Of a stretch of DNA of 64,000 nt, positions 1-8,967 are shown in pieces. The DNA lies in assembly GCF_002024805.1 (NCBI RefSeq), contig NZ_CP014337.1:62001-126000 (forward strand), written 5' to 3'. The notes below the pieces were generated by a model, which had not been told where the DNA came from, ran no database searches, and saw only the letters and a program-made list of their open reading frames with translations. Numbering within the stretch: the stretch's first letter is position 1; every line of letters starts with the position of its first letter. The stretch is from Elizabethkingia bruuniana (GTDB lineage Bacteria; Bacteroidota; Bacteroidia; Flavobacteriales; Weeksellaceae). A program made the translations under genes and the position numbers.

Positions 1-705
1 AAGGAGCCAGGAATGGTAGTGCATCCAGGATTTGGAAACTGGAGCGGAACTCTTGTCAATGCATTGGCATACCATTTTGAACAAAACGGAGATAAATCGG
101 ACCTGGATCGTGTAGGTCTTGTCCACCGTATAGATAAAGATACTTCTGGGTTATTGGTAATTGCTAAGAATGAATATGCATTAAGCTTTCTTGCAAAACA
201 ATTTTTCGACAGAACGACAAAACGTTTGTATTGGGCTTTTGTATGGGGTAATGTAGATGAGGATGAAGGGACCATCAGAGGGCATATCGGAAGGCATCTT
301 AAAAACCGTATGCAAATGGCCGTGTATGAAGATGGCAGTCATGGAAAACATGCTGTAACGCATTACAAGGTATTGGAACGCTTCCGTTATATGACCTGGG
401 TACAGTGTAAGCTGGAAACCGGAAGAACGCATCAGATCAGAGCACATTTTAAGCATATAGGACATACTTTGTTTAATGACGAACGTTATGAAGGACATAC
501 CATACTGAGAGGAATAAACCTTCCAAAATATAAACAGTTTGTTCAGAATATTTTTGATGTTTTACCACGTCATGCTTTACATGCTCATACCTTAGGATTT
601 ATACATCCGACGACTAAAAAAGAAATGTTCTTTGAAAGTCCTATGCCGGAAGATATGAGTACAGCAGTTGAAAAGTGGCGAAATTATCTGTCCAACAACG
701 GATAA
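1..705 (+). CDS. RluA/RluD-family rRNA pseudouridine synthase, 5'-truncated
   Basis: Isomerises uridine to pseudouridine in rRNA; RluD-type enzymes act on 23S helix 69. The reading frame is open from the first base, so the N-terminus (usually an S4 domain and the start of the catalytic domain) lies outside the window; the first visible ATG at 13 is internal, since KEPGMVVHPG matches the family's NKPaGMVVHPg block. The catalytic-loop motif HRIDKDTSGLLVIAK follows, with its catalytic Asp, and then the GRTHQIRAH block. It ends 15 bp before hemW in the same direction, so co-transcription is likely. RluA, RluC and RluD cannot be told apart without the N-terminus. Confidence 0.93.
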   Translation, partial: KEPGMVVHPGFGNWSGTLVNALAYHFEQNGDKSDLDRVGLVHRIDKDTSGLLVIAKNEYALSFLAKQFFDRTTKRLYWAFVWGNVDEDEGTIRGHIGRHLKNRMQMAVYEDGSHGKHAVTHYKVLERFRYMTWVQCKLETGRTHQIRAHFKHIGHTLFNDERYEGHTILRGINLPKYKQFVQNIFDVLPRHALHAHTLGFIHPTTKKEMFFESPMPEDMSTAVEKWRNYLSNNG

Positions 706-720
706 TTATATATACAGGCT

Positions 721-1839
721 ATGCTTTATTTCCATATACCTTTCTGCAAACAAAAATGCAGTTATTGTAACTTTCATTTCTCAACTTCACTAAACCTGAA
801 GGATGACATGATGAAGGCTATCCATAAGGAAATAGATTCCAGGCATCATGAACTTACTGATAAGCATATTAAAACACTTTATCTTGGCGGAGGTACCCCT
901 TCACTGCTTTCAGTTGATGAAATAAAAGCTTTACTAGATAAGAGTGCACAGTATTATGATTTCGATTCTGAAATAGAAATTACTTTAGAGGCCAATCCCG
1001 ATGATTTGAATGCTTCGTTTCTGAAGGAGCTTTCCAAAAGTGGCGTTAACAGACTAAGCATTGGAACACAATCTTTTTTTGAAGATGATCTTAAGCTTAT
1101 GAATCGCGCACATACTTCCGGAGAGGCCGAAGATTCTATTAAAAGAGCACAGGATTTTGGACTTGAGAATATAAGTATTGACCTTATTTATGGCTCGTCG
1201 TCTATGCCGATATGGAAAGAAAATTTACAGAAGGCAATAACATTGCAGATACCTCATATTTCTTCCTATGCATTGACCGTTGAGCCTAAGACTGCACTTG
1301 CAAAATGGATAAAAGATAAAGTTGTGAAAGCCCCGAATGAAGAAGTCCAGAATGAAGAGTTTTACTACATGTCGGAGTTTTTAAAAGAACAGGGATTCAT
1401 TCATTACGAAATATCCAATTTTGCAAAAGAAGGTTTTTATTCCAAACATAATTCTGCGTATTGGAAAGGACAGCCTTATTTAGGGTTTGGGCCTTCTGCT
1501 CATTCTTACAACGGCGGGAATATACGTTCGTGGAATATCGCTAATAATGCATTGTACATAAAGGGCCTTGTTGAAAATACAAGAAACTTTGAAGAAGAGC
1601 TGCTTTCTCCGAAAGACCAATTGAATGAACTGGTTATGATTGGGCTTCGTACGATATGGGGAGTAGACATGGCTAAAATACAATCGACTTTTGAAAAAGA
1701 TATTCAGGAAGAATTCCTTTATCTTTTGAATTCAAAAAAGGAAGAAGGATTAATTGTTGAAGATTCAGGTTATCTCAAAATTCCTGAAAAACATTGGTTT
1801 TTGGCTGATGGTATAGCTTCTGATTTATTCTTGGTATAA
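721..1839 (+). CDS. hemW: HemW-like radical SAM heme chaperone
   Basis: A radical SAM protein of the HemN/HemW group. The cluster motif CKQKCSYC (C9, C13, C16) is followed by Asn-Phe; true HemN coproporphyrinogen oxidases carry a fourth Cys there (CxxxCxxCxC). That, the start of the protein right at the motif, and the short length (372 aa against about 450 for HemN) favour HemW, which binds heme and passes it to acceptor proteins. GGGTPS and the later GFGPSAHS block fit the family. ATG at 721 leaves the usual few residues before the cluster. It is commonly mislabelled coproporphyrinogen III oxidase. Confidence 0.9.
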   Translation: MLYFHIPFCKQKCSYCNFHFSTSLNLKDDMMKAIHKEIDSRHHELTDKHIKTLYLGGGTPSLLSVDEIKALLDKSAQYYDFDSEIEITLEANPDDLNASFLKELSKSGVNRLSIGTQSFFEDDLKLMNRAHTSGEAEDSIKRAQDFGLENISIDLIYGSSSMPIWKENLQKAITLQIPHISSYALTVEPKTALAKWIKDKVVKAPNEEVQNEEFYYMSEFLKEQGFIHYEISNFAKEGFYSKHNSAYWKGQPYLGFGPSAHSYNGGNIRSWNIANNALYIKGLVENTRNFEEELLSPKDQLNELVMIGLRTIWGVDMAKIQSTFEKDIQEEFLYLLNSKKEEGLIVEDSGYLKIPEKHWFLADGIASDLFLV

Positions 1840-1883
1840 TTCAGGTTTCTGAATGTATTATTCTAACATTCAAAAATCTTCCT

Positions 1884-1891
1884 TATTTTTG
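1884..1891 (+). promoter_or_regulatory. Bacteroidota -7 box (TATTTTTG) for the fucosidase gene
   Basis: Exact match to TAnnTTTG. It lies 48 bp before the ATG at 1940 and places the transcript start near 1898, so the in-frame TTG at 1904 would have almost no leader; this supports the ATG at 1940. Confidence 0.6.
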
Positions 1892-1939
1892 GGAGACTAA
1901 CCTTTGCTGCCAAAGGCTGCAAGAACTAAAAACTTTACC

Positions 1940-3817
1940 ATGAAAAAAATAGTACATGTGGCTCTTTTGATGAGTGCACCTTTTCTCCTTGCTCAGGAGC
2001 TGAAGCCTTACGGAGCTGTTCCTTCGGAAAGACAGCTGAGATGGCACGAAATGGAAACTTATGCATTAATACACTTTACGCCTACAACTTTTCAGAATAA
2101 AGAATGGGGGTTCGGAGATGCTTCACCGGAAATTTTTAATCCCACTTCATTCGATGCAAATCAGATTACCAGAGCTGCTGCATCTGCAGGATTAAAAGGA
2201 TTGATTACGGTAGCAAAACATCATGACGGTTTTTGTCTTTGGCCTACGAAAACAACATCTTATAGTATAGCCTCTTCACCATGGAGGGGAGGAAAAGGAG
2301 ATATGGTAAAGGATTTTATGCAGGCTTCCAAAAATGCACATCTCAAATTTGGTGTTTACCTGTCTGCGTGGGACCGAAATGATGTAAGATACGGAACTTC
2401 CGCCTATGCAGATGCTTACAGGGCACAACTAACAGAGCTTATGACTAATTACGGACCATTATTTACCTCATGGCATGACGGAGCAAACGGAGGAGATGGT
2501 TACTATGGCGGGCGTAATGAGAAGAGAACTATTGATCGTACTACATATTATCAGTGGACGGAGAAAACCTGGCCTATAGTAAGAAAGCTACAACCTGGAG
2601 CTGTAATATTTTCGGATATAGGACCTGATATGAGATGGGTTGGGAATGAGCATGGATATGCAGCAGAAACATCATGGGCAACATTTACACCCATAGGATT
2701 AGACGGAAAGAAACCTGTGCCGGGAGCGGCGGTTTATACAAATGCCGGAACCGGAGACCGAAATGGTAAATACTGGATTCCTGCAGAGTGTGATGTACCT
2801 TTACGACCAGGATGGTTTTATCATAAAGATCAGGATGCTAAAGTAAAAACTCCGGATCAGTTGTTTGATATCTATATGAAGTCTGTTGGGAGAGGAGCTG
2901 ATATGAATTTGGGATTATCGCCTATGCCTTCAGGAATCCTTCATGATAATGATGTAAAATCCCTAAAGGCTTTTGGGGTAAAAATAGCAGAAACTTTTAA
3001 AACTAATTTTGCAGAACGGGCAAGTATTAAGGCATCTGATGTAAGAGGTCAAAATCTGAAAAAATTCGGGACACAGTTTATTCTGGATAAAGACCGCTAT
3101 AGCTACTGGGCAACAAATGACGGAGTAACGAAGGCTCAGTTAGATATTAAATTGGCAAAACAGTCAACATTCGATATTATTCGTTTAAGAGAAAATATTA
3201 AACTGGGACAGCGCATAGACAGTGTGAAAATAGAAGGCTTAGTTAACGGAAAATGGGAAACACTCGGTAAGGCAACCAGTATTGGTGCAAACCGCCTGAT
3301 TAAACTGGATAAACCAGTTAGCCTTACGGACCTCAGAGTTCATATTTATGCGCCCGTAGCAATTACACTAAGTGACTTCGGACTGTATAAAGAATATAAA
3401 GAGGCGTTTGTATTCGATCATACAACAGAAGCTAAAAAGATAAAAATTCCTACCGGAATGGCCAGAATAGACCAGGTTATTCTAAATGAAAACTCCAATA
3501 CATTTGTATCTGTTCCAAAGAGTGAATCTTTGATTTTTAATATTGAAGGCCGGAATATTACAGGTTTAGGATATTTGCCTAGACAGGATGGTAAAACTGA
3601 CGGTATGATTACAAAATATGCTGTTTATACCAGCGATGGTAATTCACGCTGGAAGCTGCTAAAAGAGGGCGAATTTTCCAATATAAAAGCCAACCCTGTA
3701 TGGACGAGAATAAACTTTGATAAACCGGTTGCAGCCAAGTTGATAAAACTCGTTCCAAAAGAGCTTACGGAGGGGCTGCAGTTCACCGTTGCCGGAGTTG
3801 AATTTTATGAAGAATAA
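1940..3817 (+). CDS. Secreted GH29 alpha-L-fucosidase
   Basis: Releases L-fucose from glycans. Residues 1-18 form a signal peptide ending LLAQ, so the protein is periplasmic or outside the cell. The GH29 catalytic barrel follows: AKHHDGFCLWPTKTTSYS near residue 95 and SWHDGANGG near 178, where D180 sits at the family's nucleophile position (usual form WFDGANG; here His replaces Phe). The C-terminal 250 residues look like a discoidin-like/CBM32 module. Start: the frame extends to a TTG at 1904, but the ATG at 1940 begins the signal peptide directly. It is a single gene with its own promoter, not part of the PUL at 38 kb. A role in host mucin glycan use is inference. Confidence 0.9.
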   Translation: MKKIVHVALLMSAPFLLAQELKPYGAVPSERQLRWHEMETYALIHFTPTTFQNKEWGFGDASPEIFNPTSFDANQITRAAASAGLKGLITVAKHHDGFCLWPTKTTSYSIASSPWRGGKGDMVKDFMQASKNAHLKFGVYLSAWDRNDVRYGTSAYADAYRAQLTELMTNYGPLFTSWHDGANGGDGYYGGRNEKRTIDRTTYYQWTEKTWPIVRKLQPGAVIFSDIGPDMRWVGNEHGYAAETSWATFTPIGLDGKKPVPGAAVYTNAGTGDRNGKYWIPAECDVPLRPGWFYHKDQDAKVKTPDQLFDIYMKSVGRGADMNLGLSPMPSGILHDNDVKSLKAFGVKIAETFKTNFAERASIKASDVRGQNLKKFGTQFILDKDRYSYWATNDGVTKAQLDIKLAKQSTFDIIRLRENIKLGQRIDSVKIEGLVNGKWETLGKATSIGANRLIKLDKPVSLTDLRVHIYAPVAITLSDFGLYKEYKEAFVFDHTTEAKKIKIPTGMARIDQVILNENSNTFVSVPKSESLIFNIEGRNITGLGYLPRQDGKTDGMITKYAVYTSDGNSRWKLLKEGEFSNIKANPVWTRINFDKPVAAKLIKLVPKELTEGLQFTVAGVEFYEE

Positions 3818-3875
3818 TCGGAACGAAAACTTAATTAAACCTTCTAATTTTTGTAACTTGCATGCCCAATTTTAG

Positions 3876-4709
3876 ATGAAAACTTTGAATAAAGTAAATA
3901 TACAGGGACTTTCTCCAAACCAGCCGATAGGTGTCTTCGACTCCGGGGTTGGTGGGCTTACTGTGGCTAAAGAAATTAAAAGGCTGCTTCCGAATGAAGA
4001 TTTAATCTATTTCGGAGATACTAAACACCTTCCTTATGGTGAAAAATCGAAGGAAGCTATCGTAGAATATTCTACCAAAATCACCAACTTTTTGCTGGAA
4101 CAAAATTGTAAAGCTATTGTTATAGCCTGTAATACTGCAACAGCTAATGCTCTGAAAGAAGTATTAGAACTGGTGGCGGGCAGAGTTCCGGTAATTGATG
4201 TGATTAATCCTGTCGCAGAAAAAGTAGCATATGAAATACATACTAATGTAGGTGTTATTGCTACAAAGGCAACCGTTAATTCAGGACTTTACAGAAAAAG
4301 TATCAGAAAGCACAATAAATTTATCAAAGTAGACGAACTGGCAACTCCGTTACTGGTTCCTGCAATAGAAGAAGGTTTTAAAAATCATCCTATTACTCAT
4401 GCTATTATTTATAATTATCTGAGTAATAATAAGCTGAAAAATATAGAGACACTTATACTGGGATGTACCCACTATCCTTTGCTGCTTGACGAAATCAAAC
4501 AATACTACGGGAACAGGGTGAGGGTTATCGATTCTCCGAATATTGTGGCTAATCAGCTGAAAATAATTCTGGATAAGTATCATTTGCTTAATGAGCAAAA
4601 TCATACGCCTTCTTATCATTTTTATTTATCAGATATTACAAAGAATTTCGAGAAAATTTCGAGAAAATTTTTCGGAAACAAGATTAGCCTGGAGCTAAAA
4701 GTGTTATAG
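3876..4709 (+). CDS. murI: Glutamate racemase
   Basis: Interconverts L- and D-glutamate to supply D-Glu for peptidoglycan. Diagnostic blocks: PIGVFDSGVGGLTVAKEI near residue 17 (catalytic-loop Asp/Ser), ACNTATANA with the first catalytic Cys, and LGCTHYPLLL with the second Cys-His. At 277 aa it is normal for the family. It is monocistronic, with a terminator directly downstream. The 3' end contains a perfect 11-bp tandem duplication (4645-4666) within the codons of the last 25 residues. Confidence 0.97.
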   Translation: MKTLNKVNIQGLSPNQPIGVFDSGVGGLTVAKEIKRLLPNEDLIYFGDTKHLPYGEKSKEAIVEYSTKITNFLLEQNCKAIVIACNTATANALKEVLELVAGRVPVIDVINPVAEKVAYEIHTNVGVIATKATVNSGLYRKSIRKHNKFIKVDELATPLLVPAIEEGFKNHPITHAIIYNYLSNNKLKNIETLILGCTHYPLLLDEIKQYYGNRVRVIDSPNIVANQLKIILDKYHLLNEQNHTPSYHFYLSDITKNFEKISRKFFGNKISLELKVL

Positions 4710-4732
4710 TAAGAGCTCTTTAAAACATTAAT

Positions 4733-4763
4733 AAAAGCCGGAAGAATTATCTTTCGGCTTTTT
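4733..4763 (+). terminator. Intrinsic terminator after murI
   Basis: Hairpin AAAAGCCGgAAG / CTTtCGGCTTTT with a short AT loop, followed by a T tract. It lies 24 bp after the murI stop. Confidence 0.75.
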
Positions 4764-4811
4764 CATTTTTAAAAACATAGTGTCTTATTCTGATAAACGT
4801 TTTATCTTAAA

Positions 4812-4831
4812 TGTATCATAATTATGATACA
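4812..4831. promoter_or_regulatory. Perfect 20-bp palindromic operator upstream of the quinone reductase
   Basis: TGTATCATAATTATGATACA is fully self-complementary. A second copy of its half-site (TGTATCAT) lies at 4880-4887, overlapping the probable promoter (-7-like GAAATTTG at 4874-4881) of the reductase gene. This is the arrangement of a dimeric repressor or redox regulator site. The regulator is not obvious locally; the HxlR protein at 9.8 kb has differently shaped sites. Confidence 0.6.
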
Positions 4832-4905
4832 AAGTTATAAATTAAATTATTTTTATAATTGATTTTTCTGTCGGAAATTTGTATCATCAAAAAAAACAAT
4901 TAGAA

Positions 4906-5526
4906 ATGGAAAATATATTTATCATCAACGGAGGGCAGACTTTTGCACATTCAGGCGGAGCATTTAATAAATCTATTACAGGATGGACAAAAGAAGTTTT
5001 AGAAAAAGAAGGCTTTAAAGTAAGAGTAAGTAATGTTAACGATGAGTTTGATCCTATGGATGAGGCTGAAAACTTTAAATGGGCAGATGTTATCGTTTAT
5101 CATTTTCCGGTTTGGTGGTTTCAGGTACCTAACAGACTTAAATTTTATATAGATGAGGTATTTACTGCCGGACATAAAAATGGTATCTATGAAAGTGATG
5201 GCCGCTCCCGTACAAATCCGCAGATCAATTATGGGACTGGCGGACTAATGCATGGAAAAAAATATTTTGTGACTTCCAGCTGGAATGCTCCGGATACAGC
5301 ATTTACGATGGAGGGAGAGTTCTTTCAACAGAAATCTGTTGATGAAGGTATTTTATTTGGTTTCCACAGAATGAATGCTTTTGCCGGATTGGCTCATATC
5401 GGAAGTTTTCATTTCCACGATATGGAAAAGAATGCTACCCTGGAAAGAGTTAGTCAGTATGAAACCGATTATAAAGAATACGTACAGAATGTTTTCACAA
5501 AAGAAAAATGTGTTCTTCAGAACTAA
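4906..5526 (+). CDS. MdaB-like NAD(P)H:quinone oxidoreductase (flavodoxin fold)
   Basis: FMN/FAD-dependent two-electron quinone reductase of the MdaB/YwrO group, cytosolic. Evidence: N-terminal FIINGGQTFAHSGGAFN flavin phosphate loop, HFPVWWFQVPNRLKFYIDEVF near residue 75, GGLMHGKKYFVTSSWNAP near 115, and normal length (206 aa). An upstream TTG at 4879 extends the frame but overlaps the promoter-like region; the ATG at 4906 starts directly at MENIFIING. The downstream gene is YgiN-like, the same partner as in the E. coli mdaB-ygiN pair. The palindrome at 4812 suggests induction by a ligand or oxidant. Confidence 0.85.
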   Translation: MENIFIINGGQTFAHSGGAFNKSITGWTKEVLEKEGFKVRVSNVNDEFDPMDEAENFKWADVIVYHFPVWWFQVPNRLKFYIDEVFTAGHKNGIYESDGRSRTNPQINYGTGGLMHGKKYFVTSSWNAPDTAFTMEGEFFQQKSVDEGILFGFHRMNAFAGLAHIGSFHFHDMEKNATLERVSQYETDYKEYVQNVFTKEKCVLQN

Positions 5527-5567
5527 AAACAGAAATGAAAATACAATTATAAATAACACATAATTAT

Positions 5568-5858
5568 ATGAAAATCTATTTAACTGCTATATTAAAAGCT
5601 AAAGGAGAGAAAAAAGAAGAACTGTTGGTACTTCTTCAAAACATGGTAGAAAATACAAGAAAAGAAGACGCTTGTATTAAATACGACCTGCAGCAAGGAG
5701 CAGAGGATGAAAATTTATTTATTTTCCATGAGATATGGGAAAATTCAGAAGGATTAGAGCAACATAATCAACAGGATTATATTAAAGCTTTTATATCCAA
5801 AGCTGATGAGTTGTTGGAAGAGCCGGCACAAATATATTTGGCAAATTTAATTTCGTAA
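5568..5858 (+). CDS. YgiN-like antibiotic-biosynthesis-monooxygenase (ABM) domain protein
   Basis: A 96-aa single-domain ABM-fold protein (dimeric alpha+beta barrel). Visible family features: N-terminal strand IYLTAILKAKGEKKEELL, central CIKYDLQQGAEDENLFIFHEIWEN, and a C-terminal EEPAQIYL strand. E. coli YgiN oxidises quinols and forms a cycle with MdaB; having an MdaB-like reductase 41 bp upstream supports the same job here, detoxifying quinones or cycling menaquinone-like compounds. The family also contains stress proteins of unknown substrate, so the reaction is inference. Confidence 0.8.
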   Translation: MKIYLTAILKAKGEKKEELLVLLQNMVENTRKEDACIKYDLQQGAEDENLFIFHEIWENSEGLEQHNQQDYIKAFISKADELLEEPAQIYLANLIS

Positions 5859-5882
5859 CCTAGTTATAAATAGATTTCTGAT

Positions 5883-5920
5883 AAAAAAGAGGTTTCCATT
5901 ATAATGGAAACCTCTTTTTT
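5883..5920. terminator. Bidirectional terminator
   Basis: Long hairpin AAAAAGAGGTTTCCATT / AATGGAAACCTCTTTTTT between convergent genes (ABM gene and patatin gene). A-rich 5' side and T-rich 3' side let it serve both strands. Confidence 0.85.
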
Positions 5921-5931
5921 ATTAAGTAGTA

Positions 5932-8319
5932 TCAGAATTTGAATCCTATACTGAAATATACTCTCCAAATATCGAGTAAATCATTTTTAGAAACATTAAT
6001 GTTAATAGGGCCTAATAGGGATTCGTAACCTAAATTCAGCCCATATCCAATCATACTGATATTACTTTTGAATGGTGAAAGCTCATCACTGAGTATACTG
6101 TAGCTAAAAGAAGGTGTAAGGTAGAATTTTTTCATAATTCTGTATTGCAGAGATAATCCTGCTTTAGCAACAGAGGTTATAGGTAACTCTTTTTGGCGAA
6201 AACCATTAAATTCCGGATTCATGATGTCATAATTATACTCGCTGCCTCCTAAGTTATACTTTTGATTGAGAAATAGATAAGGGTATTGATCTGTATTTGG
6301 TTTCCGGTTTTGATCTGTTTCTTTACCAACACTGGCACCGAGGAAAAGATTAGCCTTAGCAGTAAGCCTTTTGGTAATGGGTTGTGAATAATTTTCGTTA
6401 AGCGTAAACGAAACTATATTTTTGGTTTCTTTATAATTCTCTGATTTAGGGTCCAGTATTGAATTTAATTCAGGCTGAACTTTTGCCAGGTCATACAAAT
6501 CATACTGATCTCCGTAGTAAAATCTCGTACTTACCTGCAGGTGATTCCCTCTGGTGGAAAAATATCTTTTGTTCAGATTGTTCTGCTCAAAATTTAGAAA
6601 AGTGTTAAAATTACTATGGCTGTATAATTTTTTGCTATAGTTATTTACTCTGATCTGGTCTACTTTGTCCAGAAAACGGTTCATTCTCTCTGCACTAAAC
6701 TCGGTTCCGAAAGAAATAAAAGCATTAGGGTGAATATTATAGTTCAGTGCGATTTTCCCGGTAATATTTCTGTACATATAGTTAGGGAATCTTATATTAT
6801 CGTCATCACTATTGGTATCAATTAATCTGAATGTTAAATCATTACTCCGCAGATATACCATTTTCCCTTCCAGATTCAGCCACCAGCGATGTCCATTGTC
6901 CAAAAATTTCTGATAATCTATTCTGGCTTTAAAACGTTCTGCAGCATCTACGGTTACTAACAATCTGGATTTACTGAAAACAAAATTCCGATAAGTGTAA
7001 TTCACAATAATTCCTACAGACTGCTCATTGTCATAATGCAAAGCCACCTTAAATGCTCCCTTCTTTGCTCTTTTTACAAAAATATTCATTGTAAGAGCAT
7101 CACCCGTATTGGTATAAGTATAATATACTTTTTCGTAATGTCGCATTCCGAATACACGGTCTATTGCCTCGTTTACTGTTTTAGCATCATAATAGTTACC
7201 CTCTTTCAGTTCCATCTGTTTGCGGATATTTTCTATTTCGTTAGTATCCGTAATCGGAGTTCCGTCTTCTTCACTAAATGTAAACTGGGTAGTAGGCAAT
7301 TTTACCTCCTCAATCATTTTGTGCTCATATTTTATTCCCAATCTTCGCTGGGTTTCTGCTAATGCTACGAATTCGGATAAGTGTTTTTTTGCTTCTTTCT
7401 CCCCAATTTTTATAATTTCATCATATTTGGCAAAATCTTTTGTGGTGATATCTCCCAGCGGTTTCACGAAGTCAACCATAATATTGGATAGTGCTTTCTG
7501 ATGTTTGAAATCCTCTACTGAACGTATGGCATGTGTCTGATAAATCATCTTCATGGGATTCTCAATCTCCTTTTTGGTAAAAAGCCTGAATCCGGTATAG
7601 CCGCCAACAACAAAATCAGCTCCCATCTCCCTTACTTCGTTTGCAGGGAAATTTCTGTCCAATCCACCATCTACCAAAAGTTTCCCATCAATATAAACAG
7701 GAGCAAATGCTGCGGGGATAGCCAGTGTAGAGCGAATCGCTAAGGGTAAAGATCCTTTTTTCTGCATCACCAATCCGCCATTTTCAATATCAGAAGAAGT
7801 AAGTTCAACCGGAATTCTTAGTTTGCTGAAATCATTGATATGTTTAGCGTTGAAGGTAAGAGTATTGAGAACTTCGCCCATATATTGTCCTTCGATGTAA
7901 GAGCTTGGGAGGGTAGGGAATCCCTTTACAACAGGGAATTCCAGAATATATTTGTCATATTCGTCCTTTTCGCTGATATTGATTTTGTTATATGGGATTT
8001 TATTACTCAGAATTCTGTTCCAATGTACTTTGTAGACAGTTTCTTTTAACTGATCCGCATTATACCCCATTGCATACAGACCTCCAAGAATTCCGCCCAT
8101 ACTGGTTCCGGTAATGTAATCAATCTTAATTCCTAATGAATCAATCATTTTCAGAATTCCCAGGTGTGCAAAACCTTTTGCACCACCACCACTAAGAGCC
8201 AGACCAAATTTGGTGTCTTTGGTAATGTTTTGTAGTGCTGTGTTCAGTGAATCGTTTTTTTGCTGTGATTTTACTGTGAATGAGAAAACTATGATAAGAA
8301 GTAAGGACAGTCTTTTCAT
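5932..8319 (-). CDS. Patatin-like phospholipase fused to an Omp85-type outer-membrane barrel
   Basis: A 795-aa outer-membrane protein. Signal peptide 1-18 (ends VKSQ). Patatin domain about 37-320: oxyanion loop SGGGAKG (43-49), nucleophile GTSMGG with S73, and catalytic Asp in DGG (D217), so a complete Ser-Asp dyad. A POTRA-like segment follows near 360-440, then a C-terminal Bac_surface_Ag-type beta-barrel ending in Phe. The architecture resembles PlpD of Pseudomonas and is common in Bacteroidota; a role in membrane lipid turnover or delivery of the lipase to the surface is inference. The frame opens 30 codons earlier, but the promoter box at 8346-8353 and the signal peptide fix the start at 8319. 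Confidence 0.9.
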   Translation of the reverse strand: MKRLSLLLIIVFSFTVKSQQKNDSLNTALQNITKDTKFGLALSGGGAKGFAHLGILKMIDSLGIKIDYITGTSMGGILGGLYAMGYNADQLKETVYKVHWNRILSNKIPYNKINISEKDEYDKYILEFPVVKGFPTLPSSYIEGQYMGEVLNTLTFNAKHINDFSKLRIPVELTSSDIENGGLVMQKKGSLPLAIRSTLAIPAAFAPVYIDGKLLVDGGLDRNFPANEVREMGADFVVGGYTGFRLFTKKEIENPMKMIYQTHAIRSVEDFKHQKALSNIMVDFVKPLGDITTKDFAKYDEIIKIGEKEAKKHLSEFVALAETQRRLGIKYEHKMIEEVKLPTTQFTFSEEDGTPITDTNEIENIRKQMELKEGNYYDAKTVNEAIDRVFGMRHYEKVYYTYTNTGDALTMNIFVKRAKKGAFKVALHYDNEQSVGIIVNYTYRNFVFSKSRLLVTVDAAERFKARIDYQKFLDNGHRWWLNLEGKMVYLRSNDLTFRLIDTNSDDDNIRFPNYMYRNITGKIALNYNIHPNAFISFGTEFSAERMNRFLDKVDQIRVNNYSKKLYSHSNFNTFLNFEQNNLNKRYFSTRGNHLQVSTRFYYGDQYDLYDLAKVQPELNSILDPKSENYKETKNIVSFTLNENYSQPITKRLTAKANLFLGASVGKETDQNRKPNTDQYPYLFLNQKYNLGGSEYNYDIMNPEFNGFRQKELPITSVAKAGLSLQYRIMKKFYLTPSFSYSILSDELSPFKSNISMIGYGLNLGYESLLGPININVSKNDLLDIWRVYFSIGFKF

Positions 8320-8345
8320 ATAGTAGTTTATTTGTTTGTGTTTCA

Positions 8346-8353
8346 CAAATTTA
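8346..8353 (-). promoter_or_regulatory. -7 box (TAAATTTG) for the patatin gene
   Basis: Exact TAnnTTTG on the minus strand, 27 nt before the ATG at 8319 and directly after the rsmD terminator. Confidence 0.55.
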
Positions 8354-8354
8354 T

Positions 8355-8390
8355 AAAAAAGCTCCATCCGGTTTTCCGAATGGAGCAAAA
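8355..8390 (-). terminator. Terminator of the DUF3822-rsmD operon
   Basis: On the minus strand: TTTT, then stem GCTCCATtCGG / CCGgATGGAGC with an AAAA loop, then TTTTTT. It separates rsmD from the patatin gene. Confidence 0.8.
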
Positions 8391-8405
8391 TATAATTAAT
8401 TATTA

Positions 8406-8966
8406 TCAATCTGTTTTTTTTGCAAAAAAACTGAAACTTACGTTTCCATACTTTCGTGTTTCCAACAGGTTTGGATGTTCAAACTTCTGCCTGGATTGGT
8501 GTTCTAAAATAAAAACTCCGTTTTCAGCAAGTATATTCTTATTCAGTACAAGGTCTATTAATTCATCGTACTTGGTCTTGTCCATGTCGAATGGTGGATC
8601 TGCAAATACCAGATTGTATAATTTACCATGGTTTCTTTCTTTTTTTACCCAGTCGAATACATCACCGCGACTGATATTAATCTGAGAGTCGAAACCTAAT
8701 TCTTTTGCTGTGGAGTTAATAAATCCACAATGTTTAGGGTTAAGATCCACGGAAGTAATATCTTTTGTATCACGGGAAGCAAATTCTAATGAAATAGAAC
8801 CAATTCCGGCAAAAAGATCCAATACGGATAAATATTCGATGTCGAAGCGGTGTTCGATAATACTGAATAGCGCTTCTTTTGCAAAATCTGTTGTTGGGCG
8901 AACCTCAAAGTTCTTCGGAGCGGCAATTTTTTTACCCTTCCACTTCCCCGATATAATTCTGTACAT
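8406..8966 (-). CDS. rsmD: 16S rRNA (guanine-966 N2)-methyltransferase RsmD
   Basis: SAM-dependent methyltransferase that modifies G966 of 16S rRNA during 30S assembly. It starts with MYRIISGKWKGKKI; the RPTTDFAKEALFSII segment is diagnostic of RsmD. SAM motif I is LDLFAGIGSISLE and the catalytic motif is DPPFD. At 186 aa it is normal length. It starts one base after the stop of the DUF3822 gene, so the two are translated from one transcript. Confidence 0.95.
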   Translation of the reverse strand: MYRIISGKWKGKKIAAPKNFEVRPTTDFAKEALFSIIEHRFDIEYLSVLDLFAGIGSISLEFASRDTKDITSVDLNPKHCGFINSTAKELGFDSQINISRGDVFDWVKKERNHGKLYNLVFADPPFDMDKTKYDELIDLVLNKNILAENGVFILEHQSRQKFEHPNLLETRKYGNVSFSFFAKKTD

Positions 8967-8967
8967 T

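Noticed and set aside
5375-5563. 62-codon plus-strand frame overlapping the MdaB-like gene
   Set aside because: Out of frame inside a clear gene, with no conserved domain or own start context.
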